Shown here: in pieces, positions 63,106 to 64,000 of the stretch
Numbering within the stretch: the stretch's first letter is position 1
How the letters are laid out: each line of letters opens with the position of its first letter
Assembly (NCBI RefSeq): GCF_900088535.1
Contig: NZ_LT578417.1
Span: 992,001 to 1,056,000 of the forward strand
DNA: 64,000 bases
Source of the DNA: Cyanobium sp. NIES-981
GTDB taxonomy: Bacteria > Cyanobacteriota > Cyanobacteriia > PCC-6307 > Cyanobiaceae
Reading direction: 5' to 3'
The notes under the pieces: model-generated
Told to the model about the DNA's origin: nothing
The model's database searches: none
The model's input: the letters and a program-made list of their open reading frames with translations, nothing else
Position numbers and translations under genes: made by a program

Positions 63106-64000
63106 GTGACCGAACCGATCAGCGGCATTTCTTCGTTGTGTCCTGAATCCTCCAGCGAAACCGGCGTGACCACTGCTGCGCTGGGCGATTCCCCCCTGAA
63201 CCAGCCGCCCACTGAGGCCGCCACCAGCGCTGACCCCGGCAGCGGCGCATCAGCCCCCTCTTCCGAGGCTGCGGCCGCCAGCACCTCAACCGCCTCCGGC
63301 GGATTCGCGGGCTTCGGCTTCGGCCCGGAGATCCTGCAGGCGCTCGAGACCATCGGCTACAGCGAACCCTCCCCGATCCAGAAGGCCGCGATCCCCGAGC
63401 TGATGCTCGGCCGGGACCTGGTGGGCCAGGCCCAGACCGGCACCGGCAAGACCGCCGCCTTCGCCCTGCCGCTGCTGGCCGGTCTGGATCCGGACCAGCG
63501 CAAACCGCAGGTGCTCGTGCTGGCCCCCACGCGGGAGCTCGCCCTGCAGGTGGCTGAGTCGTTCAACAGCTATGCGGCCCAGCTTCCCCAGGTGCGCACG
63601 GTGGCGGTGTACGGCGGTGCCGACTTCCGCGATCAGATCCACCATCTCCGGCGCGGCGCCCAGATCGTGGTGGGCACCCCCGGGCGGGTGATGGATCACA
63701 TGCGCCAGGGAACCCTCGATCTCTCCGAGCTCCGTTCACTGGTGCTCGATGAAGCCGATGAGATGCTCCGGATGGGCTTCATCGACGATGTGGAGTGGGT
63801 GCTCGGCCAGCTGCCGGAGCAGCGCCAGGTGGTGCTGTTCTCCGCCACGATGCCCGCTGAAATCCGGCGTATTTCCCAGCAGTACCTCAACAGCCCTGCC
63901 GAAATCACGATCCGGACCAAGGCCGCGGACGCGAGTCGGATTCGTCAGCGTTTCCTGACCGTGCCAGCCCCCCTCAAGCTCGCCGCCCTGGAGCGGGTGC
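63106..64000 (+). CDS. DEAD-box RNA helicase, N-terminal part (3' truncated by window)
   Basis: The frame runs off the end of the window. Visible motifs, in order, are the Q motif (GYSEPSPIQ), motif I (AQTGTGKT), Ia (PTRELALQV), GG, Ib (TPGR), II (DEAD) and III (SAT), which identify a DEAD-box RNA helicase of the DeaD/CsdA/CrhR type. It unwinds structured mRNA, often under cold stress. The start is uncertain: GTG at 63106 is chosen, with TTG at 63097 and GTG at 63166 as alternatives; the first 70 residues are a low-complexity linker. A long leader precedes the gene. Confidence 0.94.
   Translation, partial: MTEPISGISSLCPESSSETGVTTAALGDSPLNQPPTEAATSADPGSGASAPSSEAAAASTSTASGGFAGFGFGPEILQALETIGYSEPSPIQKAAIPELMLGRDLVGQAQTGTGKTAAFALPLLAGLDPDQRKPQVLVLAPTRELALQVAESFNSYAAQLPQVRTVAVYGGADFRDQIHHLRRGAQIVVGTPGRVMDHMRQGTLDLSELRSLVLDEADEMLRMGFIDDVEWVLGQLPEQRQVVLFSATMPAEIRRISQQYLNSPAEITIRTKAADASRIRQRFLTVPAPLKLAALERV

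Overview
The window looks like chromosome of a high-GC picocyanobacterium of the Cyanobium / Synechococcus subcluster-5 type. It carries photosynthesis genes (psbY, ycf54, crtISO, a membrane-anchored phycobilisome linker of the CpcL type, a plant-type [2Fe-2S] ferredoxin), several protein families found mainly in cyanobacteria (DUF3318, DUF3386, DUF6447, CGLD27, DUF2811, GlnN-type glutamine synthetase) and two tRNA genes. No phage, IS element, integrase, CRISPR array or rRNA was seen. Genes are dense, on both strands, often overlapping by 4-8 bases within operons or tail to tail between convergent genes.

Layout. 1-9.1 kb: end of an ABC exporter, small conserved proteins, an AGCS symporter, DUF3386, carB, then DUF3318-rsfS-CGLD27-asparaginase. 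9.2 kb: initiator tRNA with its own promoter and terminator. 9.3-18.4 kb: the most unusual block. An SSS symporter flanked by two tiny membrane proteins is followed by a carbamoyltransferase resembling PyrB but lacking the aspartate-binding residues, an AsnB-type amidotransferase, a DUF1028 protein, an M20 N-carbamoyl-amino-acid/allantoate amidohydrolase and a GMC oxidoreductase. I read this as a possible ureido/carbamoyl nitrogen pathway of unknown substrate. 18.4-31.2 kb: an sRNA/terminator region, a DUF2811 gene, cbiX, a ParB-like protein, a cation:proton antiporter, UspA, a GDT1-type transporter, cpcL, bioA, a phosphatase, ferredoxin and glgP. 31.2-35.8 kb: an RRM RNA-binding protein, a desaturase, an AraC-type protein, a tiny membrane protein and glnN. 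36.2-40.7 kb: DUF2811, a SepF-like mini protein, DoxX, an ECF sigma/anti-sigma pair and arsS-arsM (arsenosugar synthesis). 40.7-53.7 kb: housekeeping genes including phhB-like, gamma-carbonic anhydrase, psbY, trmFO, crtISO, a degenerate response regulator, grxD-bolA, plsC, pdxJ and ycf54. 53.7-62.4 kb: a complete recC-recB-recD operon. 62.4-64 kb: a cupin and the start of a DEAD-box RNA helicase.

Two sequence patterns recur. Hexamers of the form TAGNNT or TAANNT lie 20-60 bases before many starts and look like -10 elements; they help decide several start codons. Short tandem or direct repeats with 12-15 base units occur at eight places, nearly all in intergenic spacers, and no gene call explains them. 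Functional calls come from reading the protein sequences and recognising family motifs; no database search was run.
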